A stretch of 64,000 bases of DNA, from positions 246,694-310,693 of the forward strand of contig OZ024891.1 of assembly GCA_964017195.1 (NCBI GenBank), given 5' to 3'. The notes below the pieces were generated by a model. It saw only the letters and a program-made list of their open reading frames with translations. It was not told the DNA's origin and made no database searches. The stretch is from Siderastrea radians (lineage: Eukaryota > Cnidaria > Anthozoa > Scleractinia > Rhizangiidae). Positions 1-11,799 of the stretch are shown one piece after another (the first letter of the stretch is position 1; each line of letters starts with the position of its first letter). The translations under genes and the position numbers were made by a program.

Positions 1-3000
1 AGAGAAAACAGACGCGTTAGAGCGAACAGAAGAAAAGCTACAATTGCAAACGTCACTGCTTGCTACCGCAGAGAAAAAACATGAAGAGATTATTAAACAA
101 CTTCAAGAAGATCTTGAATGCGCCCAATTTTCCTTAAAAGAAAAAACAGATGGATTAAGGCAGACGGAAGAAAAGTTACAATTACAAGCATCACTTCTTG
201 CAGCTGCAGAGGAAAAACAAGGGGAGACTGTGAAAGAACTCCAAGAAGATCTTAAATTCTCCCAGATTTCGTTAGGGGAGAAAACAGATGCGTTGCAGCA
301 AACAGAAGAAACGCTACAAACTCAAACGGCACTTGTTGCTACTGCAGAGGAAAAATATAAAAAAAATGTCAAACAACTTAAAGAAGATCTTGAAAGCACC
401 AAAACTTCGTTAAAGAAGAAAACAGATGCGATAGTGCAGACAGAAGAAAAGTTACAATTAGAAACGTCACTTCTTGTTGCTACAGAAGAAAAATATCAAG
501 AGACTGTGAAGAAACTCCAAAAAGACCTTGAATTTGCCCAGATCTCGTTAAAGGAAAAAGCAGATGCGTTTGAGCAGAGAAAAGAAAATGTACAAACACA
601 AACACCACTGCTTTCTACTAAAGAGAAAGAACATGAAGAGATTGTCAAGCAACTTCAAAAAGATCTTGAGTGCGCCCAAAGCTCATTAAAGGAAAAGACA
701 GATGCGTTAAAGCAAACAGAGGAAAATTTACAAATACAAAGAACACTTATCGCTACTAAAGATCAAAAACATAAGGAGATTGTTAAGCAATATCAAGAAG
801 ATCTTGAACACGCCCAAATTTCGATAAAGGAGAAAACGGATGAGTTAAGGCAAATGGAGGGCAAGCTGCAAATACAAACATCACTTCTCGCTACTACAGA
901 GGAAAAGTATGACGGCATTGTTAAGCAACTACAAGAAGATCTTAAACGCGCCAAAATTTCGTTGAATGAAAAAACGGATGCATTAAGACAAACAGAAGAA
1001 AAGTTCCAGACACAAAAGCTACTTCTTGCTACTGGAGAGAAAAAACATGAAGAGACTGTGAAACAGCTTGAAGGTGATTTGAAAAGAGCGCAAACCTCTT
1101 TAAAGGAAAAGCAAGGTGCGCTGGAGGAAGCACAAGGAAACCTTCGACTTGAGCACATTTCAAGTGTCCGCGATAACGAACACGAGGGACTGAGATCTGT
1201 TAACAAGGACAATGATTTGAATCTTCAAACCATGGTAAAACGACTGAAAGGAGATCTAGAGAAGTCCCAACTTTCTTTAAAACAAAAGACAGCAGTATTA
1301 GAGCAAACGCAAATTGACTTGCAGTTGAAAAGTTCGCTTCTAGATGGCGCAGATTCAAGCCGTGAGTACATTGTTAAACAACTTAAAGATGAGCTACAGA
1401 GGGCGCAAGATGATTTAAAGGAAAGGAAGGTCGAATTGGAAAAAGCACGGTTGGATATCCAGTCGAAATCATCACTTATTACAAGTTTAAAGGCAAAACT
1501 GTGTCTGCGAGAAAATGAGCTTGAAGATGTAAAACTGGCTTACAAGGGTACAGAGCTTGAGTTAGAACGCGTCACCGGGTCCTTAAACGAACTGAGGAAA
1601 GCGATGGAAATTTCTGACATCTTTCTCGTTGAGCAAAATAAAGAGCTTGTTTCTCTTAAGACCAGCTTAAACTGCAAGAATCTACATATCCAAAAAATGA
1701 AGTTTGTAGTTAAGCCTACACAAGATGAATTAAAGCTGGTATCAGCTGAACTTGGTCGTGCCAAGAGTGAAAAAGCAAAACTTTTGCGAGAGGTTAGCGC
1801 TGCTACTATGCGGTTGGAAGAGGAGAAGAAGACGGCATATAGCGAAAAAAGTGCTCTAAGGGAAATGATTAACTCTGCGTTAGAAGAACTAGAAGAGAAA
1901 ACGAAACTGATTTGGGATTTGAGGATGAAGAACAAAGAGTCAAGAATTCGTATATCCAGCCTCGAGACTGAGAAGCGAGAGATGGAGGAATGCGAGAGGG
2001 AGTACAAAGAAAACATCACAAGTGAATTGAACTGGCTGAGGCAGGCTTTGAAAGCTTCAGAAGAAAAAAATGAGTTCTTTCAGTCCAAGATTGTATCAGC
2101 AAAGCAGGAGAACTCTGAATTGATAAGGGAAAAGCATAGGCTCAAGATTAAAGTGCTTCAGAAGGAGACGGACGAGATGAGTCAGTACCGTGAAATGGAT
2201 GTGTCCTCTAGGTCGTTAACGGTGAGACATGTTCTCTATTTTTTCTTTTTAAATTTAACGTAAAACCTATCAAAAACTGTCGCCAACGATGATTTTGCTT
2301 AAGCATGCACGCTTATTCCATATAGTATCCTTCCCGCTTCCCGCTCTCTTGCCTCCTCCTTCGCCACCAGCTGCACAGAAATTTGTTTGTCTTTCACAAA
2401 AGTGAACAAAAAAGCCAGTCTGCTATAGGACTGATACGAGCTGCATGCTTTATTACTTAGACCACCTTAAGTAAACATTACCTCACTCTAACAGAAGGTA
2501 AAGTTATGTGTAAGACCAAAAGCGTACGCCACTGATAAGACTAGTTTTTGAAGAAACAAGCTTACAAATTTATCAACTATTCTAACATTCCTTGTGTTTC
2601 TGTTCTTATTCTTCAGTGGGCCGCCTTAGACGTGAGAAGACAGCAAACACTTGAAAAGATACGAGCTCTAGGCAGTGAAATAAACCTTGGCCTCACTGAC
2701 AGTCGCCATGGAGATATCCATACGTCACAGTGGTCTACCAGCAAACGGTAAGTAATGGACGTAAAGATGTTCTAACTTTTGTGTTTGTGGTTAAATTGGT
2801 ACGATGTGGCATTTCAATGAAAGCTCCCCAGCAGTACGTCTCAACCGAATTTTTTTCTTTTCTTTCACTATTTCACTAAATGGAATTTGTTTTTAACTGA
2901 AAGAAAGTAAAGTCAATTTACAGGCTAGGTCTTTTGTGTTACTGTGGACTAGTTTCATCCACCGAACTATAGGGAGGAAAGAAGATTATTATAATTTTCT

Positions 3001-3192
3001 TCCTGGGATTGAAAGTGTTAAGCCTAACCAATATTTCCTTTTTTAATTTTCAGAATCCCTGAGGAACAGTCTAAAGAAAGCTTTCCCTTGCGGCGACTGG
3101 AAACTACTAATCGAACAACCGTTAAACCTCCAAGAGACGTGATCGAGAGAGACTGGACCCCATCCAGAGTCCCTAATAATATTTTTCTATAA
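1..3192 (+). CDS. Long coiled-coil repeat protein, 3' part (5' end outside window)
   Basis: Exons are 1-2221 (donor GTGAGA), 2617-2747 and 3054-3192, ending in TAA. Phases fit (0, then 2), so the last two short exons belong to the same frame. The first exon is open from base 2 and contains no real start: the codon at 44 is TTG, so the gene begins left of the window. The visible protein has about 830 residues. Its first two thirds are at least eight tandem 46-residue repeats, each running from an LLAT.EEK.EE motif through VKQLQEDL and SLKEKTDAL to QTEEKLQ.QTS, followed by two or three decayed copies. The rest is non-repeated, highly charged coiled coil, and the last roughly 90 residues are less helical (ending TPSRVPNNIFL). 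No motor, kinase or membrane segment is visible. A structural role (cytoskeletal, centrosomal or golgin-like) is inference. I do not recognise the family. Confidence 0.8.
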
Positions 3193-3286
3193 AATCTGAA
3201 TACAACTAAAATTATCCTCCTATTTCTGTGATAAACTTGATAAAATAGTCAGCAACATAAATTTAATTACCCAGTTCCTATGTAAA

Positions 3287-3292
3287 AATAAA
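3287..3292 (+). terminator. Candidate poly(A) signal of the coiled-coil gene
   Basis: AATAAA lies 95 bases after the TAA stop of the coiled-coil gene. This is a normal distance for a short 3' UTR. The surrounding DNA is AT-rich, so chance occurrence is possible. Confidence 0.4.
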
Positions 3293-3348
3293 ACAAGTAA
3301 AAAAGTTTTTGAAATATTTGGAAAAATTGTTATTACCTATTTGCTAAA

Positions 3349-3627
3349 CATAGAGTGATTTCAATTTTTGTGATTTTCTCATCAGGAAAAAGATTAACAT
3401 TCTGACCTTTTTGTTTTCAAATTAACAAACGAAAAAGAGCGTCGAATGTTTTCTACAATTGTGTTCATATTAGATTTTCAATTATTTAAATTCAGTAACA
3501 TCCTAAAATGCGACAAATGATGGCAAATTCGATGTGGCAATTACAGACCTTTATATTATCAAATCTAATATGAACACACCCTGATTATCTACCAGATATT
3601 TCACGAGTTAGAGAAATCACTCTACAT
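3349..3627. repeat. Small inverted-repeat element (MITE-like)
   Basis: The ends are inverted copies: TAGAGTGATTTC near 3353 and GAAATCACTCTA near 3614. Inside them is a second inverted pair, GTGTTCATATTAGATTT (about 3461) and AAATCTAATATGAACAC (about 3562). There is no coding potential. The nested symmetry suggests a non-autonomous DNA transposon of about 280 bp. The superfamily is unknown. Confidence 0.5.
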
Positions 3628-4796
3628 TCACTGTTATTTCGGTCTCGTTTGCTAAAAAAAATTTTCAAATTATATATCTAATGCCAAGCTTATTGACTTT
3701 TACAATGTAAATATGTAAATAGGTATTTAATAAAAATATTTGTTTATATTTTTTTTGTATTTTTAATAAATGTATTCTTAAATATATGTGAGTGGGAAAT
3801 TTTCCACACAGCAAAACGCAAACTGCGATATGTGAATTTCAATAAAAAATCATGATAAATTTGTTTGAGTCTCCTCTTTGATTTTTCAATCCGAAATATT
3901 CAGACATCTTACGAAGTCTTCAAAAAAGTAGAGGGTCAAAAAATAGAGGGTCATGGGCTGAGAGGAGGGAGACTGGGACTAGGAAAATGCATTTTGACAA
4001 GGAAATCATTGCTGAAACACGCATAAATTTGGCCAGCGGTGTTAAGTACAGGCTTTTCAAAATAGCGACCATTTCAATGAATTTCCCAGTTAGGAAAAAA
4101 CAGAGCTTGCTTTGCTTTTGCAACCCGCTACCAGTTGTGTGCGCTCTAGAACGGAAGCGGCCATTTTGAATGCCTGACCACTACCTTGTATCGAGAGGTG
4201 GGGTACCGGGAAAAGTTTGGGATTCCAGGGAATTTACAAGGAGCTTCAACCGTTATACGAAGATTTCTCCGTTCCAGATGAACCAATAACAGGACGGACA
4301 TTTAAGAGGCCATGGCAGTTTGGTACTAAAATCGACGGAAATAGACTGGGCCTTAAAAAAGGGTCAGCGAAAGAAAGGGGTCGCTGTTATGATTGGTTGT
4401 CCTGTGTAATTGCTGTTATCGTATGATTCGTCTTAAGCATGTGCTATGTAATTCCAGTTCAGAATAAAACTCTTGTTGAAGGCAGACGTGTATTTCTCTA
4501 TCTCTGCAAATCATATATAACAGTTGCTAAGTTCGGTGCAGCCCAAGATAAGTATGGAGCAAGGTGAGACTGGTCCAGGCCCCATATTAGCCTGCAGGCC
4601 AACACCGACAGGTAGCTCTGGGTACGAGAGATATTTGGAGTCACTGCTATCTCCCCCATCCTGCCGACTCTTTTCCAGGGTCTCTCATCTCCTCACCCCG
4701 ATGGAGCGAGAAAAGAAAAACCTCTGGGACGCTGGGAGCCAGCGCGTGCTCCTTTAATTTTGAAACAACATTCAGAAGAGGGTCCACAATAGGGTT
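3628..4796. other. Intergenic, no gene recognised
   Basis: AT-rich intergenic DNA. An open frame at 4217-4426 (+) has no ATG (it begins TTG) and is followed by AATAAA near 4463. It could be a last exon but nothing identifies it. No other structure was seen. Confidence 0.4.
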
Positions 4797-5035
4797 CTCA
4801 GATCCTGCCATCCCGCCTATTTTTCCTGTTAATCCCGCCATCCCGCCTATTTTTGCCTGTTAATCCCGCCATCCCGCGTATTTTGTCCTGCTAATCCCGC
4901 CATCCCGCCTATTTTTGCCTGTTAATCCCGCCATCCCGCCTATTTTTGCCTGTTAATCCCGCCATCCCACCTTTTTTTCCTGTTAATCCCGCCGTCCCGC
5001 CCTTCTTTATGTCGAAATCCCGATCCCACCCAAAT
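4797..5035. repeat. 31-bp minisatellite, about seven copies
   Basis: Tandem units of about 31 bp, each with a doubled ATCCCGCC followed by TATTTTTGCCTGTTA. Copies differ by a few substitutions and indels and decay toward the right. No coding meaning is seen. Confidence 0.8.
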
Positions 5036-5364
5036 TTTCAATAGTTTTCTATGAAGACATCACATGCCTTTTATACAACGGAAAGCAGACAAGTCTTTTT
5101 CACAACGGATAGCAGCCAAACACGTTTTTATGGTCGACGTTTTTGCGGTCTCGATAACGCCACTGATGACCCTAATGAGTATTTGGTTTGTGTTACACTG
5201 TTTTACCTTATCATGTCCAGGCGTTAATGAAAAGTAAAGATTGACAAAGATTGTTTGTTATGATATTCTCTGACCTGTTTTTTGTTTTTTTGGAAGAGAA
5301 ACAACTGAATGTCTTTATGACATGAACCTCTTTCTGTTCAAAAATTCAAAAGAAGGGGTAGTGA

Positions 5365-5500
5365 TCTGATCTGATCGGGGTTTTGATCTGAAGGTCGGTG
5401 CGTTCCTTAGACACAAAAGTGTTCTCCACGTTGTTTCTCTACACCCAGCTGTATAAAAATGGGTTGTATCCTTAGACAAGGCTAGGGGCATACAAAGGTC
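5365..5500 (+). mobile_element. Decayed SINE fragment
   Basis: The order CTGAAGGTCGGTG, CCTTAGACA, TCTCTACACCCAG, GTATAAAAATGGGT, CTAGGGGCATA matches the body of the better preserved tRNA-derived SINE at 45571, but the tRNA-like head is lost. Both copies are in the same orientation. Confidence 0.5.
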
Positions 5501-5760
5501 ACACAAGATCGGTCCAGTTATGAGGTCTGCAAAAATGAAATGTAGAAAAGATTTAAAGAAGTCGACTCACCTAACAGTTTATTTCAAAGCTTTCTTGTCT
5601 TCAGAAATTCTCTCCTCGGAAGTGTTCTATTTGAAGGAAGGTATTCCTTTTCGCACTCTTTTCATAATAATATATAGCAACAGAGTTTGGGGTGTCAAAT
5701 ACCTCGTTTTCGGCGACCGCCCTTACATTACAGTCCGCCGGTGTTGCCATACCGCCTTAG

Positions 5761-6084
5761 AAGGAGAAGGTCACTCCAGAAACGGTGTATTTTTTGAAAT
5801 CGCCAATAAAAAGATAACACTAAGTTGAATTACTGACCCTGGTTTTAGCTTCTAAAGTGCATCCGATCACACTGAAATTCCTCTCCAGACAGGGCCAAAA
5901 TTAATCACTGCGCGCCGCCATTTTTGAATTGTCCGTGACGTCAAATTGTGCAACGACACCAGCGGTCGGGTAACGTGGGCTCTGAAAAACCACGGTCAGT
6001 AACTCAACCTGATGTGACATCTAGTGTTATCTTTTTATTGGCGATTTCAAAAAATACACCGTTTCTGGAGTGACCTTCTCCTTG
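5761..6084. mobile_element. Foldback MITE, about 90-bp arms
   Basis: Left arm 5761-5850 and right arm about 5985-6084 are near-perfect reverse complements; one core is AAGGTCACTCCAGAAACGG with its complement at the far end. About 130 bp of unique spacer separates them. A frame at 5520-5828 overlaps the left arm and is not taken as a gene. Confidence 0.75.
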
Positions 6085-8305
6085 AACCATAGCTGTTCCA
6101 ACAAACGCTCAATGGAAAGGGTCGGAAAAGTCAAGAACGCAAATAAGGCCAAGAAATGCAACACGACATGTGACTTGATATCTCTTTCTTGTGATGAAAG
6201 TGTCGAGAATAGAAATGTCTGAAATCAACACAAAACGCCACAAAAGGACTCATACTAGTTTGACATTCAAGCTACGCTGCCTTGGTCGATTCATTACTTG
6301 AAAGCCGACACACTTCACACCACAAAGGATACATTTGTATCAGCCTGCCCTGGTAAAATGAGGCTCTTACTTCGGGCAGAAGACACAGAATTCGCAAAAC
6401 AATGAACAAAAAACTCAAAACAATGGTAAAATTATAAATAAGTTCGAGTCCCCTTACTGGCAATGAACCCTGTTCGCGGTTTTGGAAGGAGATGTATTCG
6501 CCGTTAACTGCTTCTCATTGGCAGATCAATCGCCGTTTTTATTTTGACCTGATGATAGTCTGACTAGGGCACATTTTCAGTGATGGTTTTAGAAAAACTT
6601 GGAAAAGCGTTCGCCCAGGAAGCAACGATCCTTTTTTTTTTCAGTGGGCTACAAATTTTCTTGGATGATGGCTCTCTGACAATGGATAGCTCTATTTAAA
6701 CACAAATAGTTTAATACATTTATTGAGCTATTTTGTCTACAAAATAGCCTCATAGTCGGCATGCAGCCTCAAGTTTGTGGGAAGGTTGGTTCTTTGGTTG
6801 GTTGGTTTTTGGGTGGACCATGGTCGGCATTCCCGATGAATGTCGAATTTTACCGAAAGGCTAGTTGTCGGGGCCGGAACAAAAATGCAGATGAGAACGC
6901 ACGGAAAATTCCGCTACTAAAGCGACACGACGAAAGTGTCCGGATTACATTTGTTTGACGTTGGATATTTATATATCAAAGAGAAATGGCTGGCTTCCTT
7001 GTGGTAGACTTCCTTAGAAAACGAATCGTCAGCACAAACCTGGTTTAAACGTGAGTGGAAGCGAGTTCTAGTAAATAATTCGTGGGTTATCTGATATTTA
7101 TGATGTTCGGTCTAGGAAATATTTGTCAGCTTCGTTTGTTTTGGTAGATAAGAATTGGAACAAATCCTTTGTACGCATGCGCATAACTTACGTTTGGAGT
7201 TATATGGTTCAACTTTAGAGTGTGAGAAATAACGTGACTTCTGTGCAGGGATGTCTCATCTTAAATGATGGTAAATAGATGGCAAGTAGTTTGAAGGTAT
7301 AAAAACGGCAGAATCGTGAATTTCGAACTAAAACGAATTATTGTTCGCACCATTTGGTAGGTTTTAAAATTAATGCCCATGCCACTCGATCACTAGGTCC
7401 GTCAAATGCACAAGGTCGGCAAGGAAAAAGATTGTATGGGTGGCATAAACGTTGCTCTTACGTGCGACTAGCTAAGCGCAAAGCCAGAGGCGACTTCCCA
7501 GAGAAATGGGTTTCTGGTTAGGCTGCGTGGCGGTAGCGGGATTGGTTTGTACAAAGTTTGAGCGGAAAGATCAGCACGACAATCAAATCAAATCAAAACA
7601 ATTATCACCGCCAATACGAAGACAAAAACGCAATAGCTCCAGGCAAGATTCGTTTCACAGTTTTACAGACAAAAAAAATCGGTTATCATTTTCCAGATTA
7701 AAAAAAAAAACGCATAAATTTACTCATTACCCGCTTCCTTTTAAGTTTCTCCCTTTGTTACACAACTCTAGCTGCCACGAAAGCCAATAAAAAGCGCCGA
7801 AAACGAACTTTTGACAGTCTCGTGAAAGTCTCGTGACTCGCCATTGAACTTTGTCTCATCACTTGTTTGTACGTGACAAAACACCACTTGTTTACACTAA
7901 ACAGTAACCTGATCTCACGCTCAATCAACATAACACGTTCTTTACACATGAGACGACCCACACCAAACATTATCACATGACTGCCCGGCCGTGCGATAAA
8001 ATCCCCCCCACCCCCACCCCCACCCCCAGAGCTATTAAAGCAAAATTTGGCCTTGACTTGATCACGTGTACTCCATGTGATAAAATTCACGTTGTTTACC
8101 ACACAGGCGAACCACTCCATTATTCTCGAATTCGCTCATTTAAAATTCCAACGATTACCACCTCTCTACATAAAAAAAACATCCCTTAATTTTATTTTCA
8201 CCCAATTTTGCATCTTACTTTCACATCAAAACGCTCATGAAAACAAAATTTATTCGCTGAACACAACCACTGATTTTTGCGTGGCTTCAGCGAAGCTGAG
8301 ACCAC
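6085..8305. other. Intergenic, no gene recognised
   Basis: No credible exon. Short frames here lack splice context and family resemblance. The minus-strand frame at 7758-8120 owes its glycine run to a C-rich microsatellite at 8003-8027. Otherwise AT-rich sequence with minor palindromes near 6690-6750. Confidence 0.4.
8003..8027. repeat. C-rich microsatellite (CCCCCA units)
   Basis: About four CCCCCA-type units. The complementary strand carries consecutive runs of five or more G and could form a G-quadruplex. A second tract of the same type is at 26740-26767. Confidence 0.8.
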
Positions 8306-8850
8306 TACCGTGTGGCACCAATATTTTTGCGGGAGTTTAATTTTGCGAATGGCGATTTTTTTGTGTGTTTTGCGGGACTAATTTTTGCGATTGGGGAAAC
8401 TGTTTATTCTTCCTTGGAATTAATTTTTGCGATTTTCTGGAAGCCGCCTTCTATTAGGAATTATAACATTCTCGTTTTTTGAGTATAAACAATCGAGTGC
8501 AGGTGAACAACATGCAGATGTATAACACGTTAAATCAGTTAATCAATGGAGGACCTTCCGACGATCTTTTTCTTTAAAGCTTTTAACAGCTTAATACTTG
8601 TAATGTACCGACTGCAATTTCATCATTTTATTTCTGAATGTTTTGCTTCTAATTTCGTTTTATTTTTGAACGAAAGAGACGGCTTAAATAAATGGGCACC
8701 AACATAATATTACATCACATGTAAAAGGCGATGTTTGTATACAAATTTCGACAGTGGGAACTTTTGCAGCGGGAACTTTTGCAGCGGATCGTGAAAAAAC
8801 CACGAAAATCCCAAAAATTTGAATCCGGAAAAAAATAGTGCCACATGGTA
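8306..8850. mobile_element. MITE, about 545 bp
   Basis: Left end TACCGTGTGGCAC (8306-8318) is the inverted copy, with one mismatch, of GTGCCACATGGTA (8838-8850), and the imperfect pairing runs further inward. The interior carries dispersed ATTTTTGCGATT-like and GGGAACTTTTGCAGC repeats. No ORF. Confidence 0.6.
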
Positions 8851-11585
8851 TGTCAGCACGTGCGACGTTTCTGGCTTTTTTGACAGTTTGCTGCGTGACT
8901 AGTCACGCAAGACTTGCACATGTCACACAATGGCATGATCTTTTCTAACAAGGCACGCTTATTACTCGTGTGTTCCAAAATGTAAGTCCGTGTGAAATAA
9001 TGTGGAAAATAAAACAGAGCTTATATATATATTTGTCTGGATACGGGAGTTGCCACGTTCGTCAAGCATGATGTCACGCAAGAAGAAGACGTACGTGACT
9101 TTCAAGATCGGCTATTCTCTTCTGGTTCAAACATTACTAAATTAATTTTTGTGACAAGTTACGCTTCCTACTACACTGTAGATCTAAAATATTTGTCCAT
9201 GGAAAAATAATCTTTATAATTGAAAGCCACAAAATTAAATTTCAATCCATTGAGCTTCCGAGAAACATCTGAGAATGAGCTTCAGAAAGGACTGTTTTGA
9301 ATTATTTTGTTTGTCCCATATTCACACTGTTGTCAGATATTTTACAGATTTTATCTCACTTTCTTCTTGTTTTGTCGTAAGTTGAAGCCACACTTGTACG
9401 CATTAGCGTACCACCTATTGATCAATGACGTATACGAATTCGAAACCACTAACACAAACTCATACATTGATCTTTGATCACCCTCATTCTGTAAAAAGCC
9501 CTGGGAACGAGGTTGCACAATGTCGGACACAGCTCCACTTATAAGGTAAACTCTGTCTAAAAACCAATACTTTTCGAATGCTCAACGCTACTCAAATAAA
9601 CAACATCCCAATAGTGTACCTTGGTACACGCACGTTCATTCAACAACCGTTTCTGTACCTCTTCTTGACAGCTACAAAATAGCTCACGCACGCTATGCGT
9701 GCCTATGTTTTTAACTTGCTGTCAGGCAGAATTTTTTCTCTCACATTCTTTTACGTGGGTTGCTCGCTAACTCAGCGAGCGAAATACCCTGATCGCTGGC
9801 TGGTTATGTTTAATCTAAAAATTCACACCGAGATTTAAAAACTGCTTTTCATGAATGCTGTGTCTGTTAGAATTTATCACTGGTCAAAAAAATCTTCAAC
9901 ATTAGTGTCATAACTGGAAGGGGTTTGAATTCGGGCAGCTCGGTTCTCTGACTTCTGTAATTTACTTCGGCAATTTTTCGTGGCTAATCGTCGAAAAAAA
10001 AATGCTCCCTAGTTCAGCTAGGCAACTTATATCGAGCCAAGTTAATTCTCTGTTCACACCCAATTCAAGATGGCAGCCGATTAATGAATTTCTTTCCAGG
10101 AAGAAAAAAATCCTTTATTTCATACTGAAAAATCGAAGTGGATGTATAAAGAAAACTCTCCCGAGTGCAAACATGATCTTTTTTCTGCCTTTAAATACCG
10201 CTAGCATCCAATCTCTACGCAGTTAAAAATAGAACCAAGTATAATTTTTCATCTATGCTTTAGAAAAATAACTTTTTCATTTTTCTTCTATTTATAAATT
10301 TAATTTACGTAGAATAACTTAGAGAAAATGTCTTGTGAAAATATTTCCTCTGATAAAAAGAAAGTGACTTTTCCTGGTAAACTAGTACGTCGTCGATTGT
10401 TAAACAAATCTACAGTATTCTTGGGTACAGAGTACTGCACTGTCTCAATATGCAACTGCGAACGATATAAGGTCTACGGTTACTTTTTCTTTGTATTTTT
10501 GTATACGACATTAACAGACACTTTCTACTGAATGTCAACTCAGACTTATAAATTTTCTCTTCCAATATTGTTTCTTTTGTTTGAAGTAATATTAAACTTC
10601 TTTAACGTGCTATAATTTAGGGCAGAATCTGAAACAAAATACGTTTAGCGCCCAAAATGCCCACTTAATGTCCCCCAGGCATGACAATTTGATTGCCATC
10701 ACCTCTCTTATTGTTTAATGACGTTTCTCTTATGTTTGGTAACTTCTATGACTTCATGCAAAAATAGCTGAGCGATCCAACTTTCGCCCTATTCTAGCCT
10801 GAATAGCCGGCGTCTGTAAACTGTAGGGTGCGATATCGGGAGCGTACGACACTCGCGAGAGTCTAACGCGCACTCTATAATTTACAGGCAACAGCTACAC
10901 AGGCTTGCCCAAGTCTTAAATATTTACAGGGTGTACCAAAAGTTTTGTTACAACTGCAGCTAAATATCTCTTGAACCACGTATATGGTAAGAAAACTGAA
11001 GTCGCAAAAACACATCTGCTTCCGGTTGTTTAAGCAAGGATTAAAAGAGAATGAACTGTGCACTCAGATTTAGAAAGTACCTTCCTATGCAGACGTTCCC
11101 AGTTTTGCCGCATTAAAAGTACAAAGTACCAGTCGTTTTACGAAACGCGATAGAGAATATTAGGAGCAATGTCAACAAGAGTTTACTCAAAACGCAAGCC
11201 TCGCGTTTAAGTTTGTGAATGCTGTAGTCCATTTTCATTCCGTCTAATGACTTTATGGCATTTGTCGAGTACTGCATTACAGAATGAAACTGTTACGCTT
11301 CATGTGACCTAGATAGCTGTTTGAGCTCAGTTCTCGCAACACACTGCTCCTCTAAAGATTACTATGGAGTGGTTTTCAGTTGAGAGTCGAAGGTAATTTG
11401 CGTCTGCTTTGGTTTTGTTTTACTGCGCTCCGTGGTTGGATAAAAAAACTCGCGCCACTTTGTCAGCCAATAAGAATTTTAAACCAATGGTGACTCGCAC
11501 GCGTTTTCCCGTGCTTACTGCCTGTGACTATGTATTCGCCTTTAGTTCTGATTGCTTCGTTGTCCTGTCGGCGTCTGTTGCCACG
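8851..11585. other. Intergenic, no gene recognised
   Basis: Frames at 10002-10226 and 10328-10531 begin with ATG but are short, low in complexity and without splice or family support. No repeats of note were seen. Confidence 0.35.
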
Positions 11586-11725
11586 CCCCAGTTGTTCAAA
11601 GGCGGGAAAACTTTTTTCACTGGGCATAAACTGCTATCCAGTAGATAAAATGTACTCCAACCAGTACACGCTGGATAGTGATTTATCCGGCACTTAAAGT
11701 CATGCAGCCCTTGAACAACTGGGGC
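11586..11725. mobile_element. 140-bp hairpin MITE ending CCCCAGTTGTTCAA
   Basis: The left end CCCCAGTTGTTCAA and right end TTGAACAACTGGGG are exact complements. Imperfect pairing continues through the CTATCCAG and CTGGATAG boxes inward. The same outer terminus is found on the large foldback structure at 54592-59324, so the two may share a mobilising enzyme. Confidence 0.7.
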
Positions 11726-11799
11726 CAGAACGCTAACTTTGGTTTTGTCCTTACGACACTCATTATTGAAAACTGCTCTATCAATACAAAAACAAGACG

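Noticed and set aside
793..2019. Minus-strand ORFs of 139 and 159 codons
   Set aside because: They are antisense to the coiled-coil exon, and their Ser/Leu/Cys-rich composition is what the reverse complement of such repeats gives.
4217..4426. 69-codon frame followed by AATAAA
   Set aside because: No ATG, no convincing splice partner and no recognised family; left as intergenic.
4797..5035. Regular 31-bp repeats as a CRISPR array
   Set aside because: Units are contiguous without unique spacers, and the context is clearly eukaryotic.
7758..8120. Minus-strand ORF with poly-glycine
   Set aside because: The glycine run is the translated CCCCCA microsatellite.
10328..10531. 67-codon ATG ORF (MSCENISSDKKK)
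   Set aside because: Short, low complexity, no supporting features.
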